64,000 nucleotides of DNA from Paenarthrobacter sp. A20 (GCF_024168825.1 NZ_JALJWH010000001.1:2728001-2792000), one strand, 5' to 3'; counted from the first letter of the stretch, positions 18,059 through 27,362 are shown. The notes: a model not told the origin generated them from the letters alone. A program made the numbers and translations.

Positions 18059-19683
18059 GCACGCCCAACAGCGTTGACAATCCGGACCCGCGCGTGGTCG
18101 CAGCCGAACCTGCCGCGCCGCCGACACCACGAGGCCACCTCCACCCCCGCTTGTGGGCAGCTGCGGCCGGCATGGCTTCGGGAGGTGCGGGGATCGCCGC
18201 AGGTGAACTGACCGCCGGCTTCCTGAGCCCCCTGGTTTCCCCGGTCACGGCCCTGGGCGGAGCCGTGATCGATGCAGTGCCTCCGGCTGTGAAGGACCTG
18301 GCTGTGCAGCTGTTCGGTACGGCGGACAAGGTCGTGTTGATTGCTTCCATCGGGATCGTCGCAGGGTTGCTGGCAGCGCTCGCGGGAGTCCTGGAGCGTC
18401 GCCGCGCTGGCTGGGGCCTGGTACTGGCCGGGTTGGCCGGAGCGGCTGGCCTGACCGCCGTCGTGACGCGTGCACAGGCAAGCCCGCAGGCGGCGCTGGC
18501 CCCGATCGTCGCGGCGGTTGTCACGATGCTGCTGTTGCGAACGCTCATACGCCGACTGACGACGTGGGCTCCGTCCACCACAACGCCGGCCGGTCAGGGC
18601 CACGATCCTGCGCCCTTGGCCAGACGGAGCTTCATGAACGCGCTCGCCGGAACATCCATCGCCGCGGTCGTGGCGGGGACAGTTACCGCCGTCCTGACCA
18701 GGGCGACGGCGGTGGCTTCAGGTTTCCGGGGCTCCATGACACTCCCCGAGCCCGCCACAGCACCACAGGCCATCCCCGCAGGCGCAACCCTCCCTGTGGA
18801 TGGCATCAGCCCTTTGGTGACCCCGAATGCCGATTTCTACAGGATCGACACGGCCCTGACGGTGCCTGCCATCGATCCGCCTGCCTGGAAGCTGAAGGTC
18901 ACTGGAATGGTGGAGCGGGAGATCGAACTGGATTTCGCCACGCTGCTTGCCAAACCCATGACCGAGCGTCACATCACCATTGCCTGCGTGTCCAATAACG
19001 TCGGTGGCGACCTTATCGGCAATGCCCTCTGGCTGGGGTGGCCCGTCCGCGAACTTCTGGCCATGGCCGGTCCCAAAGCCGGCGCCGACATGGTGCTCTC
19101 CACCAGCAACGACGGTTGGACGGCAAGCACGCCCTTGGAGGCCCTCACCGACGAGCGCGACGCACTGTTGGCCGTGGGAATGAACGGTGAGCCCCTCCCG
19201 CTCGAACACGGCTTCCCCGTGCGCATGATTGTGCCGGGACTTTATGGCTTTGTCTCGGCCACCAAATGGCTCACGGAACTCAAAGTCACACGTTTCGCAG
19301 ACGACACCGCCTATTGGACGCCCCGCGGCTGGAGCGATCACGGCCCGATCAAGACGCAGTCCCGCATCGATGTACCCCGCAGCGGCAGGACAGTCCAGGC
19401 CGGCCAAGTGCAATTCGGCGGTGTGGCGTGGGCTCAGCACCGGGGCATCAACCGCGTAGAGCTCCGCGTCAACCGCGGACCATGGCAGCAGGCCACCCTC
19501 GCCAGCGCTATTTCCACGGATACTTGGTACCAGTGGCAGCTTGGCATCGACCTCACGCCAGGCGATTACGAGATCCAAGTGCGGGCTACCGACTCCACGG
19601 GCCAGCCGCAGACCGAAGACAAGGCCGCGGTGGCTCCCGACGGTGCCACGGGCTATCACACCATCAGCGTGAAGGTGGGCTGA
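18055..19683 (+). CDS. Membrane-anchored molybdopterin-dependent oxidoreductase (sulfite oxidase fold)
   Basis: 542 residues. The N-terminal ~215 carry four to five hydrophobic helices, and the last follows an RRSFMNAL sequence. The catalytic domain of the sulfite oxidase/YedY family starts near 250 (SPLVTPNADFYRID). It includes the putative molybdenum-ligand C311 in TIACVSNNVGG, then GNALWLGWPVRELL, and LVPGLYGF-type VPGLYGFVSATKWL. A Mo-co dimerisation domain closes the protein (residues ~440-540: GRTVQAGQVQFGGVAWA, GPWQQATL). The substrate is unknown. It probably works at the outer face of the membrane. Translationally coupled to the kinase gene. Confidence 0.9.
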   Translation: MSTPNSVDNPDPRVVAAEPAAPPTPRGHLHPRLWAAAAGMASGGAGIAAGELTAGFLSPLVSPVTALGGAVIDAVPPAVKDLAVQLFGTADKVVLIASIGIVAGLLAALAGVLERRRAGWGLVLAGLAGAAGLTAVVTRAQASPQAALAPIVAAVVTMLLLRTLIRRLTTWAPSTTTPAGQGHDPAPLARRSFMNALAGTSIAAVVAGTVTAVLTRATAVASGFRGSMTLPEPATAPQAIPAGATLPVDGISPLVTPNADFYRIDTALTVPAIDPPAWKLKVTGMVEREIELDFATLLAKPMTERHITIACVSNNVGGDLIGNALWLGWPVRELLAMAGPKAGADMVLSTSNDGWTASTPLEALTDERDALLAVGMNGEPLPLEHGFPVRMIVPGLYGFVSATKWLTELKVTRFADDTAYWTPRGWSDHGPIKTQSRIDVPRSGRTVQAGQVQFGGVAWAQHRGINRVELRVNRGPWQQATLASAISTDTWYQWQLGIDLTPGDYEIQVRATDSTGQPQTEDKAAVAPDGATGYHTISVKVG

Positions 19684-19747
19684 GGCCCTAGTCTGGGTAC
19701 GTCCGGAGATTTCCCGGAAGCCAGCGTATCCACACAGGAGGATGACC

Positions 19748-20968
19748 GTGCCCAGATCAGTTGCAGACCACCGTCAAGCAGTGGCGGAACTGCTGACCGG
19801 CGCGACCAACAACAACGGTCACCGTCGCCTGCCGTTGCTGGAAGCGCTCGGAAAGGCGCTCGCCGTCGATGTCTACGCGCCACTTTCGCTGCCGCCGTTC
19901 GCTAATTCCCAGATGGACGGCTTTGCCGTCCGGTCCGCGGACATTCCCGACGACGGTGCGGAGCTTTGGGTGGCTGCGCCCGTTCCGGCAGGTGCCGCGC
20001 CGGCACCTCTGAAGGCCGGCTTTGCCGCCCCCATCATGACCGGAGCCATGATCCCTGACGGAGCTGACGCCGTCGTGCCTATCGAAAAGGCGACGCCGAA
20101 CTCATTTCCTGAGGCAACAGCCAAGGATGCCGTTGTAGACGTCCCTGCCGTCGCTCCCGGTACCTATGTCCGAAACGCTGGCAGTGACATCGAGAAGGGG
20201 GCGTTGGCCCTGGCCGCCGGCAGCCTGCTGGGGCCGGCGCAACTTGGCTTGTTGGCCGCTCTGGGCCTGGCGACCGTTGAGGTTCGTGAGTCGTTGCGCG
20301 TCCTCCTGGTCACCACTGGAGATGAAGTGGTGGAGCCGGGGGAGGAACTCACCGCCGGCAAAATCTATGATTCCAACGGAACCCTGCTGGAAGCCTCCAT
20401 GCGGCAGGCGGGCCTGGACGTGGTTCGTGCCGGAATTTCCGACGACGATCCTGCAAGCCTGTTGACTGTCCTTCATCGCTACACCCGGAAGACGGACAGC
20501 CCCGTTGACCTCATCGTGACCACCGGGGGAGTGAGCAAAGGTGCCTACGAAGTAGTCCGCCAGGCCATGTCCGGACACGCCGTGGACTTCCTGCCTGTGG
20601 CCATGCAGCCAGGCGGGCCGCAGGGTCTGGGGACGTTTAACGACGTTCCATTCCTTGGTTTTCCCGGAAATCCCGTCAGCTGCCTTGTCTCCTTCGAAAT
20701 GTTCCTCCGACCCGCGCTGTCACAGGTCGTGGGACACCCTGCGCCGCGACTGGTTCGCAAGGCAGTCCTGGCCGAACCGCTGACCTCGCCGGACGGCAAG
20801 CACCAGGTGCGTCGCGGCACCGTGGGAGGGGACGGTGTCCTCCGCATGGAAGGGGGCGCTGGGTCCCACCTGGTCCACGCCTTGGCCCGCGCCAATGCCC
20901 TGGTCCAGATCCCCATCGGCGTCACGGAACTCGCCGCAGGAGCCGAAGTGGAAGTATGGATGCTGTGA
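19748..20968 (+). CDS. moeA: Molybdopterin molybdenumtransferase MoeA
   Basis: 406 residues from the GTG at 19748, seven bases from AGGAGG (19736-19741). The ATG at 19742 touches that site, so it is unlikely. MoeA inserts molybdate into adenylylated molybdopterin. Motifs: [15 protein letters not shown] near the N-terminus, [35 protein letters not shown], and [18 protein letters not shown]. Its last bases overlap the start of moaC, and the four genes moeA-moaC-mog-moaE overlap one another. Confidence 0.95.
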   Translation: MPRSVADHRQAVAELLTGATNNNGHRRLPLLEALGKALAVDVYAPLSLPPFANSQMDGFAVRSADIPDDGAELWVAAPVPAGAAPAPLKAGFAAPIMTGAMIPDGADAVVPIEKATPNSFPEATAKDAVVDVPAVAPGTYVRNAGSDIEKGALALAAGSLLGPAQLGLLAALGLATVEVRESLRVLLVTTGDEVVEPGEELTAGKIYDSNGTLLEASMRQAGLDVVRAGISDDDPASLLTVLHRYTRKTDSPVDLIVTTGGVSKGAYEVVRQAMSGHAVDFLPVAMQPGGPQGLGTFNDVPFLGFPGNPVSCLVSFEMFLRPALSQVVGHPAPRLVRKAVLAEPLTSPDGKHQVRRGTVGGDGVLRMEGGAGSHLVHALARANALVQIPIGVTELAAGAEVEVWML

Positions 20969-21495
20969 ATGAAACTCCCGCGACCACAGAACACGCCGGC
21001 GGCCTGACGCACCTCAGGCAAGACGGCACCGCGCAGATGGTGGACGTCTCCGCGAAGGCCGTCACCACGCGTGAAGCCACCGCCACGGCAACCGTCCGCA
21101 CCACCTCCGAAGTGCTGGTCCTGTTGGGCGCCGGTGAGCTGCCTAAGGGTGATGCGCTCGCCGTGGCACGCGTGGCAGGGATCATGGCGGCAAAGAAGAC
21201 TCCCGAGCTGATCCCGTTGTGCCATCCTTTGCCGATCTCCAAGGTCACAGTGGATTTCGACCTGGGCGCCGACTCGGTGGAAATCCTGGCCACCGTCAAG
21301 ACCAGGGGCGTGACCGGCGTCGAAATGGAAGCGTTGACTGCAGCATCGGTCGCGGCCCTGAGCGTTTACGACATGATCAAGGCCGTGGACAAGCATGCCG
21401 TGCTGACCGACATCCGCGTGCTCGCCAAGAGCGGCGGCAAAAGTGGCGACTGGGCGCTGACCGGGGAAGCAACCCACGGGGAGTCCGGCGCATGA
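20956..21495 (+). CDS. moaC: Cyclic pyranopterin monophosphate synthase MoaC
   Basis: 179 residues. MoaC converts the MoaA product to cyclic pyranopterin. Motifs: [35 protein letters not shown] and [23 protein letters not shown], with KAVDK near the end. The ATG at 20956 overlaps the moeA stop by 13 bases; a GTG at 20965 is an alternative. The last bases overlap the ATG of mog. Confidence 0.96.
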   Translation: MDAVNETPATTEHAGGLTHLRQDGTAQMVDVSAKAVTTREATATATVRTTSEVLVLLGAGELPKGDALAVARVAGIMAAKKTPELIPLCHPLPISKVTVDFDLGADSVEILATVKTRGVTGVEMEALTAASVAALSVYDMIKAVDKHAVLTDIRVLAKSGGKSGDWALTGEATHGESGA

Positions 21496-21995
21496 GCGCT
21501 TGCGAGCCGAACGCACACGGGCCGCGGAAGGCCGGCGTCGTCATCGCCTCCACCAGGGCGGCGGCCGGAATCTACGCCGATGAGACAGGCCCCATCATCC
21601 TCGATTGGCTCCGTGAGCACGGCTTCGAGACTTTTCCCACCATGGTGGTGCCGGACGGCGAGCCTGTGGGAGCTGCCCTCAGGGCCCTCCTGACGCAAAA
21701 CCCTGCCGTTGTCATCACGAGCGGCGGTACTGGCCTCAGCCCGGATGACCGGACCCCGGAGATGACGCTTCCGCTCCTGGACCGGGAAATACCCGGAATC
21801 ATGGAAGGGATCCGGCGCGCGGGCACCGCGAAAACTCCCATGGCCATGCTGAGCCGTGGCCACGCCGGAGCTGCGGGGAAGACGTTCATCATCAACCTGC
21901 CGGGGTCTCCCAAGGGCGTCATGGATGGATTGGCTGTCCTGGACCCGGTCATCGGGCACCTGTGCGAACAACTGGAAGGTAGCCATGGGCACTGA
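21492..21995 (+). CDS. mog: Molybdopterin adenylyltransferase (MogA/MoaB)
   Basis: 167 residues from the ATG at 21492, which overlaps the moaC stop (ATGA). It adenylylates molybdopterin before metal insertion by MoeA. Motifs: [37 protein letters not shown] and the C-terminal [14 protein letters not shown]. The frame is open far upstream inside moaC, but the N-terminus from 21492 fits the family. The end overlaps the moaE start by 11 bases. Confidence 0.93.
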   Translation: MSACEPNAHGPRKAGVVIASTRAAAGIYADETGPIILDWLREHGFETFPTMVVPDGEPVGAALRALLTQNPAVVITSGGTGLSPDDRTPEMTLPLLDREIPGIMEGIRRAGTAKTPMAMLSRGHAGAAGKTFIINLPGSPKGVMDGLAVLDPVIGHLCEQLEGSHGH

Positions 21996-22440
21996 AACAG
22001 ACTTCGAAGTAGTCAGCGCTGTCCTCAGCGCCGAGCCCATTTCCGTCGACCAAGCCATCGCTGCGGTTGAATCGGACACGGCCGGCGCAGTGGTCAGCTT
22101 CAGCGGCGTGGTGCGGAACCACGACGCCGGCAAGGCCGTCGACCGGCTCAGCTACAGCGCCCACCCCACAGCGCATCAGGTCATGTCGGACGTCGTTGCG
22201 CAATTGGTCGCAGAGCATTCAGGCGAAGCCGACCAGCCCGTCCGCATTTGGGCCGCCCACCGGATCGGCATGTTGGAGATCGGCGACCCCGCGCTGGTTT
22301 GCGCGGTAGCAGCAGCCCACCGCGGGCAGGCGTTCGCTGTGTGCTCCGAGCTGGTGGACCGGGTCAAAGCGCAGGTTCCCATCTGGAAGGAACAGTTCTT
22401 CACCGACGGCACTGTCGAGTGGGTTGGCGCAGGCGAGTAG
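21985..22440 (+). CDS. moaE: Molybdopterin synthase large subunit MoaE
   Basis: 151 residues from the ATG at 21985, with GGAAGGT upstream. MoaE forms the catalytic part of molybdopterin synthase with MoaD. Motifs: GAVVSFSGVVRNHDAGK, then RIWAAHRIGMLEIGD, and the active-site segment VKAQVPIWKEQFF. The end of the molybdenum cofactor operon; dapB follows with its own promoter. Confidence 0.96.
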   Translation: MGTETDFEVVSAVLSAEPISVDQAIAAVESDTAGAVVSFSGVVRNHDAGKAVDRLSYSAHPTAHQVMSDVVAQLVAEHSGEADQPVRIWAAHRIGMLEIGDPALVCAVAAAHRGQAFAVCSELVDRVKAQVPIWKEQFFTDGTVEWVGAGE

Positions 22441-22491
22441 GCAGGAGTAACGGTTCCTGCCGGGCTCCGGCCCGGCGGTAGGGTTAATGGC

Positions 22492-23250
22492 ATGACCGAA
22501 CAACTTGCTGTTGCAGTGCTGGGCGCCCACGGGCGCATGGGAATCGAAGCCGTGAAGGCTGTGGAAGCAGCCGATGACATGAAGCTCGTAGCCGCCCTGG
22601 GCCGCGGCGATTCCTTGGAAACACTGCTGACCGCCGGCGCACAGTATGTTGTTGACCTCACCGTCCCGGACACCACCGAGACCAACGTCCGGTTCGCCGT
22701 CGAGCACGGGATCCACGCTGTCGTGGGAACCACTGGTTGGAACGCCGACAAGCTGGAATCCCTCCGTTCCCTGTTGGAGCAGAAGCCGGACACTGGGGTA
22801 CTCATCGCCCCGAACTTCGCCCTTGGGTCCGTACTGGCATCTGCTTTCGCAGCCAAGGCCAGCCAGTACTTCGAATCCGTTGAAATCATCGAGCTGCACC
22901 ACCCCAACAAGGTGGATGCACCCTCCGGCACAGCAGTACGCACCGCACAGCTGATCGCCACGGCGCGGCAGGAAGCCGGGGTTCCGGCCAGCCCGGATGC
23001 CACCGAAACGTCGATGGATGGCGCCAGGGGCTGTGACGTGGATGGTGTCCGGGTCCACAGCGTCCGGCTTCGCGGTTTGGTCGCCCACCAGGAAGTCCTC
23101 TTTGGCGGGCCCGGCGAGCAGTTGACGTTGCGCCACGATTCCTTTGACCGTGCCTCTTTCATGCCAGGCGTCCTGCTTGGACTGCGCAAGGTCGCTGCGC
23201 ACCCCGGCCTCACGGTGGGCCTTGACGGCTACCTGGACCTGGGGCTCTAG
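22492..23250 (+). CDS. dapB: 4-hydroxy-tetrahydrodipicolinate reductase
   Basis: 252 residues. DapB reduces 4-hydroxy-tetrahydrodipicolinate to tetrahydrodipicolinate in lysine and DAP synthesis. The nucleotide motif VAVLGAHGRMG opens the protein, VVGTTGWN follows, and the catalytic signature ELHHPNKVDAPSGTA is intact. TAGGGT (22479-22484) lies seven bases before the ATG, suggesting a leaderless transcript. Two small GC hairpins (GCAGGA / TCCTGC; CCGGGC / GCCCGG) sit between moaE and this -10 and may end the moaE transcript. Confidence 0.97.
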   Translation: MTEQLAVAVLGAHGRMGIEAVKAVEAADDMKLVAALGRGDSLETLLTAGAQYVVDLTVPDTTETNVRFAVEHGIHAVVGTTGWNADKLESLRSLLEQKPDTGVLIAPNFALGSVLASAFAAKASQYFESVEIIELHHPNKVDAPSGTAVRTAQLIATARQEAGVPASPDATETSMDGARGCDVDGVRVHSVRLRGLVAHQEVLFGGPGEQLTLRHDSFDRASFMPGVLLGLRKVAAHPGLTVGLDGYLDLGL

Positions 23251-23254
23251 GTCC

Positions 23255-23743
23255 ATGGGAAATTTTTGGACGTCGTTGAAGAAGAACCGCACCAAAATCT
23301 GGGTCGGCGCCATCACCTTGCTGTTGGTGCTGTACCTGGTGGTCTCCGTGCAGCGTTCGTTCCTCCTGCTCGGCGACCCCAACCTGGTGGCCAAGGGCAT
23401 TGGGGCGGCCTATCTGGTCCTGCCCGTAGTTGGTGCGTGGGCCCTCATCCGTGAGCTCCTCTTTGGCGCCCGCACGGAGCAGATGGCCAAGGTGCTGGAA
23501 GCTGAAGGCGGCTTGCCCGAGGACACTTTGCCGCGTACGCCGGGTGGGCGGATTGTCCGTGCTGCCGCGGATGCCGAGTTTGAGAAGTACCGGGCCGAAG
23601 CCGAAGCCGCGCCGGACGATTGGCGCTCCTGGTTCAGGCTGAGCTGCGCCTACGATGCCTCAGGGGACCGTAAGCGCGCCCGGGCGTCAATGCGCGACGC
23701 CGTGAAGCTCTTCCGCTCTCAGCCCACCGCAGCGGGCCGGTAG
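23255..23743 (+). CDS. Membrane protein with TPR-like C-terminus
   Basis: 162 residues from the ATG at 23255, five bases after dapB. Two hydrophobic segments lie near residues 15-35 and 45-65. The C-terminal half is helical and charged, with a degenerate TPR-like unit: DDWRSWFRLSCAYDASGDRKRARASMRDAVKLF. Homologues without a known function often follow dapB in actinobacteria (general recollection). The 3' end overlaps the convergent acyltransferase-like gene by 25 bases. Confidence 0.75.
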   Translation: MGNFWTSLKKNRTKIWVGAITLLLVLYLVVSVQRSFLLLGDPNLVAKGIGAAYLVLPVVGAWALIRELLFGARTEQMAKVLEAEGGLPEDTLPRTPGGRIVRAAADAEFEKYRAEAEAAPDDWRSWFRLSCAYDASGDRKRARASMRDAVKLFRSQPTAAGR

Positions 23744-24954
23744 CTGCCCAGCCTCGACGCCGTGTGGGCCGCCCATTCCAGAGGCCCGCGGCGCCGGAGC
23801 AAGGCAAAGCACACGCCAATGGCGACGGCGCAGAGCGCTTGGGTCCAATACATGCCTTCGTCGGTCCACCCTGCAGGCAGCGGCTGGTTGGTGAATCCGG
23901 ACACTACCCACACGTGGGCTGAATAGAGGCTCAGCGTCATGGCACCCGGCCCGCTGAGCACCAAGAGGACGTTGAACTTGATGCGTTCGGCCACGGTGCC
24001 GAGCAGCAGGAAGAAACCCACCACAGCGGCCGCCGCGCCACCGCTGTGCAGCAGGTCCAGGGTGGTCCCTGCATGCGGGGACGCGGTGGCCAACCACCAC
24101 CAGGAGCCTGTCTGCTCCAGCCCGGTCAGGTTGACCTGAAGCATGCTCTCCAGCGGGTAGCCCCTGGTTCCGGGGAGCGCCTCCAGCGCGGCCCGGCCGC
24201 CCCAAGCCTCCATGGCAAGGAATCCGACGAGCTTCGCGGCGGTGGCCACGACGATTCCGGTGGTCAACAACCGCAACTGGACCTTCGCGGTTGTCAGCGC
24301 CAAACGGCCGATCACCAGTCCGATCAGGAGATACGAGATCCACTGGAACACCGGGTAGTAGCCCGTGAAGAACAGGTCGGCGAGAAGGCGCCCGGGCGTC
24401 CCCAGGTCCTCGCTGTTCGGGTTGTGGCCCAGCTGCAGCGGAGGGGTGGCGTCCAACATAAGGGGTCGGACCAGGTACGCCAGCACAGGGGAGACGAGGA
24501 TCCACCCCAGCGCCCAGAAACACAGTGCCCTTAGCCGCAGGCCAAGGAACGGAAGAATACACAGGAAAAGTATGGCGTAGTGCACCAGGATGACGGCGAT
24601 GTTGACGTCCAGGCCTCCCAAGGTGAGGCCGACGACGGCAATCACCAGGGCGCGCATGGCGACGCCACCCCTGGCGGCCCACAGTTCGCTGCCTTTCCGT
24701 GGCTCCTGCTTACCGGTACTCAGTGCCAGGCCGATGCCGGCAAGGACGGCAAACAGTGCTGCAGACCGCCCCGAAAACACCAATCCCACGATCGTCGGCT
24801 CCCACAGCGGGGAGGGCCCGAACGTTGGTACCAGGTGCGTGGACATCATGCCAAGCAACGCTGCACCCCGGGCGGCGTCTATCCCCGTGAGCCGGGAGGA
24901 GATCGTGCCGCCACCGCCTGCTTTCCGCGGAGGCGCCGTCTCTTGCGAAGTCAT
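23719..24954 (-). CDS. Polytopic membrane protein, HGSNAT/DUF418-like acyltransferase family
   Basis: 411 residues with about ten transmembrane helices. The N-terminal RLTGIDAARGAALLGMMSTH is the R-x-x-x-D-x-x-R-G type signature of heparan-alpha-glucosaminide N-acetyltransferase-like and DUF418 proteins. A C-terminal GAMTLSLYSAHVWVV segment is also typical of these membrane acyltransferases. It may acylate a cell-envelope sugar or be a transporter; the substrate is not known. Its 3' end overlaps the preceding plus-strand gene tail to tail. Confidence 0.75.
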   Translation of the reverse strand: MTSQETAPPRKAGGGGTISSRLTGIDAARGAALLGMMSTHLVPTFGPSPLWEPTIVGLVFSGRSAALFAVLAGIGLALSTGKQEPRKGSELWAARGGVAMRALVIAVVGLTLGGLDVNIAVILVHYAILFLCILPFLGLRLRALCFWALGWILVSPVLAYLVRPLMLDATPPLQLGHNPNSEDLGTPGRLLADLFFTGYYPVFQWISYLLIGLVIGRLALTTAKVQLRLLTTGIVVATAAKLVGFLAMEAWGGRAALEALPGTRGYPLESMLQVNLTGLEQTGSWWWLATASPHAGTTLDLLHSGGAAAAVVGFFLLLGTVAERIKFNVLLVLSGPGAMTLSLYSAHVWVVSGFTNQPLPAGWTDEGMYWTQALCAVAIGVCFALLRRRGPLEWAAHTASRLGSYRPAAVG

Positions 24955-25009
24955 GCTGCGATGGTCTCATAGCCAACTGTGAGCCGGGGCAGCGGTAGAG
25001 TCCTATGGC

Positions 25010-25999
25010 ATGGAATCCGTCAACGCCCAATGGGCTGGAGCCTTCACGATCGTCCACGACGCCGACGGCTGGCACCAGTTCCGGCGCCTTGACGGTGCCC
25101 TGTTCATGCCCCCGGCCACGGATGGCTTGGAAGAGCGGGCCAGGATGTGCGCCGGAATACATGCGACATGGACGGCGACGTCCGGGCATCTGGTGATTGA
25201 AGCCGAAGGTCCGGAAGATGGGTCCCCGTTCGACGTCCTGGTGAACGGCGTCCTTCGCCACCGCGTGCCCAGCGCGGGCCGCGTCAGCCACGATCTCGAT
25301 CTGGGTGCCCTGCCTCCGCAATCAACTGTTCAACTGTGGTTGCCACAGTACGGTTTCCTGAGGGTGCTGGAGGTTTCGCTGAAAGGCGAGGACGTGAAGG
25401 TTACCGCGGAAACCGGCAAACGGTGGATCGCCTATGGCAGTTCCATCACCCAATGCAGGCAGGCCGACGGGCCCTCCGAAGCATGGCCAGCGCTGGTTGC
25501 AAGACAGTACGGCTGGCAGTTGCAGTCACTCGGATTTGGCGGCGAATGCCAACTGGACCCAGCAGCTGAGAGCACCATCGGCCAACTTCCCGCTGACTTC
25601 ATTTCCTTGTGCCTGGGCATCAACACCTACAACGTAGCCGCATTTTCGGGACGGACTTTCGCCAGCCAGGTCCTGGGTTTCCTCAGCAACATCCGACGGG
25701 CACACCCCGGCGTTCCCATCGCTGTTATCTCTCCTGTTTTGTCCCTTCCACGGGAGGACATGCCCAATGCGGCCGGGTGGACGCTCGCCGACTACAGGAG
25801 GGCACTTACAGGCGTGGTCCGGGCAATCCGTGAACGCGGCGACATCCGCATCCATCTGGTGAATGGCGAGGAAGTGTTCACTCCGGAGGAGGCTGCCGCA
25901 CTGATGCCCGACACATTGCACCCGAACAACGATGGATACCGACTCATGGCCAGCAGGTTGGGTCCACAGTTGGCGGCCGTCGCCAACGCGAACAACTGA
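25010..25999 (+). CDS. SGNH/GDSL-type hydrolase
   Basis: 329 residues. The N-terminal ~135 form a beta-rich domain like that of SsfX3-type esterases. The SGNH domain follows: block I YGSSITQ (nucleophile near S145), block II Gly in LGFGGEC, block III GINTYN, block V DTLHPN (D301, H304). No signal peptide, so probably a cytoplasmic esterase or acylhydrolase. TAGAGT (24996-25001) lies eight bases before the ATG. Substrate unknown. Confidence 0.85.
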   Translation: MESVNAQWAGAFTIVHDADGWHQFRRLDGALFMPPATDGLEERARMCAGIHATWTATSGHLVIEAEGPEDGSPFDVLVNGVLRHRVPSAGRVSHDLDLGALPPQSTVQLWLPQYGFLRVLEVSLKGEDVKVTAETGKRWIAYGSSITQCRQADGPSEAWPALVARQYGWQLQSLGFGGECQLDPAAESTIGQLPADFISLCLGINTYNVAAFSGRTFASQVLGFLSNIRRAHPGVPIAVISPVLSLPREDMPNAAGWTLADYRRALTGVVRAIRERGDIRIHLVNGEEVFTPEEAAALMPDTLHPNNDGYRLMASRLGPQLAAVANANN

Positions 26000-26020
26000 C
26001 CGCGCCCGGCGTCCAAGGCC

Positions 26021-26049
26021 TTGTCTTCGAATATATGTTCGAATAACAT
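26021..26049 (+). promoter_or_regulatory. LexA-controlled promoter of the DUF222 remnant
   Basis: -35 TTGTCT (26021-26026), a 17-base spacer, -10 TAACAT (26044-26049), then six bases to the ATG at 26056. The LexA-type box TCGAATATATGTTCGA (26027-26042) fills the spacer. It differs from the actinobacterial SOS consensus TCGAAC-N4-GTTCGA at one position. Confidence 0.8.
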
Positions 26050-26055
26050 GGCAGG

Positions 26056-26421
26056 ATGAACGATGTTCCCAAGCCACCCGAAGGCCTTGCCGGCCCCATG
26101 AAAGCGATGAGCCCCGGCGTGGTCGACTTCCTGTTCAGGCAACTCGTGGCGGGAGAACCTCCCGAAGACACCCAGTGGCGCCGTGAAGGAACAGTCCTGG
26201 CCGAGCAACCGCCGGGGCCTGAGTTGGCCCGCAGGCTATCGGAGGCTGACGTGGATTCACTGACGCCGCTGGAGCTGTTCGAATATGTCCGCGCTTCGCA
26301 GCGTTTGGTGGCCTGGGCAGAGCAACTCAAGGATCGGGCCGTCGCAACGTATTGCTCAGAGCAGCCTGCGCGGACGCCCGGGATCCCCTTGCCTGATGGA
26401 AATCGGGCTGCAGCGGAATAA
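26056..26421 (+). CDS. Truncated DUF222 (13E12-type) protein, N-terminal part
   Basis: 121 residues. The stretch LTPLELFEYVRASQRLVAWAEQLKDRAVATYC matches the N-terminal region of DUF222/HNH endonuclease proteins (the 13E12 repeat family of mycobacteria), which are normally 400 or more residues. The rest of DUF222 and the HNH nuclease are missing; the ORF stops at 26421 and a nitrilase-family gene follows. Intact LexA box and promoter suggest the remnant is still transcribed in the SOS response. Either a deletion remnant or a short functional derivative; I favour a remnant. Confidence 0.65.
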   Translation: MNDVPKPPEGLAGPMKAMSPGVVDFLFRQLVAGEPPEDTQWRREGTVLAEQPPGPELARRLSEADVDSLTPLELFEYVRASQRLVAWAEQLKDRAVATYCSEQPARTPGIPLPDGNRAAAE

Positions 26422-26430
26422 GCTGGCCGG

Positions 26431-27339
26431 GTGACCCTGATGCCCCCGCAAGCCCCCATGCACCTGTCGGCCCAGCACCTGGATAGTTCGCCATCTGAAG
26501 CCATGCCAGTTGAGACCAAGCCCCGTCCAGGCGAAGAGCCCTCGGCAGCGGCAACATTACTGGCCGCCGTCGTTCAATATGAGGCGTTGCTGCCGGGTGT
26601 CGGGGGAGAAGCGGTGGAGGCAAACGTTGCCGCCCACGTGGCGCTAGTGGAGCAAGCCCATGCCCGCGGCGCGCGGTTGGTTCTCTTTCCCGAACTCTCA
26701 CTGACGGGTTATGAGCTGGGCGTGTTGGAGGGGACAGGTCCCTCTGGTCGGCCATCACCGTGGCTGAGCGACGGTGATACGAGGCTCCAGCCCCTCCGGG
26801 ACGTCTGTGCCCGCACGCAAACCACTGCCATTATCGGAGCAGCCTGGCGGGAGGCCGACCAGACTCCCCGGCTGGCTTCGCTCATCATTGGCCCGGACGG
26901 TACCGTCAAAGCCGTCTTCAAGACGCACTTGCATGGGGCAGAGCGTGAGCTGTTTGTGCGGGGAAGCGGCCCGGGAATTGTCGATATTGACGGATGGCGG
27001 GTGGCGCTCGCTGTTTGCGCCGATGCGGCTTATCCGACCCACGCCGGGGCCGCCGCTGAGGCGAAGGCGGACGTGTATGCAGTGTCTGCCCTGTACTCGA
27101 GCGGTGATGAACTTCGTCTCGGCCTCCATATGGGCGCCCGTTCCATGGACCACAGGATATTCGGTTTGTTGGCCAACCTGGGCGGGCAAACCCCGTTGGG
27201 TGCCTCTTGTGGGCTCAGCGGGGCGTGGGGTCCGGACGGTGCGGCCCTGGCCCAGGCGGCAGGCACTGGAACGGAGGTCGCCGTGGTGGCATTGGACCGG
27301 TCCCGCCTCCACGCCTACAGGTCCGGCGGCGAAGCATGA
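26431..27339 (+). CDS. Nitrilase-superfamily carbon-nitrogen hydrolase
   Basis: 302 residues from the GTG at 26431. The catalytic triad is present: E88 in LFPELSLTGYE, K164 in AVFKTHLHG and C196 in LAVCADAAYP. These enzymes hydrolyse amides or nitriles; the exact substrate is unclear. About 45 poorly conserved residues precede the domain (LLAAVVQYEA), so a later start (ATG 26503) is possible. TAAGCT (26419-26424) six bases before the GTG favours the long form. That hexamer overlaps the stop codon of the DUF222 remnant. Confidence 0.85.
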   Translation: MTLMPPQAPMHLSAQHLDSSPSEAMPVETKPRPGEEPSAAATLLAAVVQYEALLPGVGGEAVEANVAAHVALVEQAHARGARLVLFPELSLTGYELGVLEGTGPSGRPSPWLSDGDTRLQPLRDVCARTQTTAIIGAAWREADQTPRLASLIIGPDGTVKAVFKTHLHGAERELFVRGSGPGIVDIDGWRVALAVCADAAYPTHAGAAAEAKADVYAVSALYSSGDELRLGLHMGARSMDHRIFGLLANLGGQTPLGASCGLSGAWGPDGAALAQAAGTGTEVAVVALDRSRLHAYRSGGEA

Positions 27340-27362
27340 GGACCATCACGCGGAACCCATTC

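Noticed and set aside
14479..22440. Molybdenum region as a horizontally acquired island
   Set aside because: Base usage looks like its neighbours by eye, and no mobile genes or tRNA borders are present.
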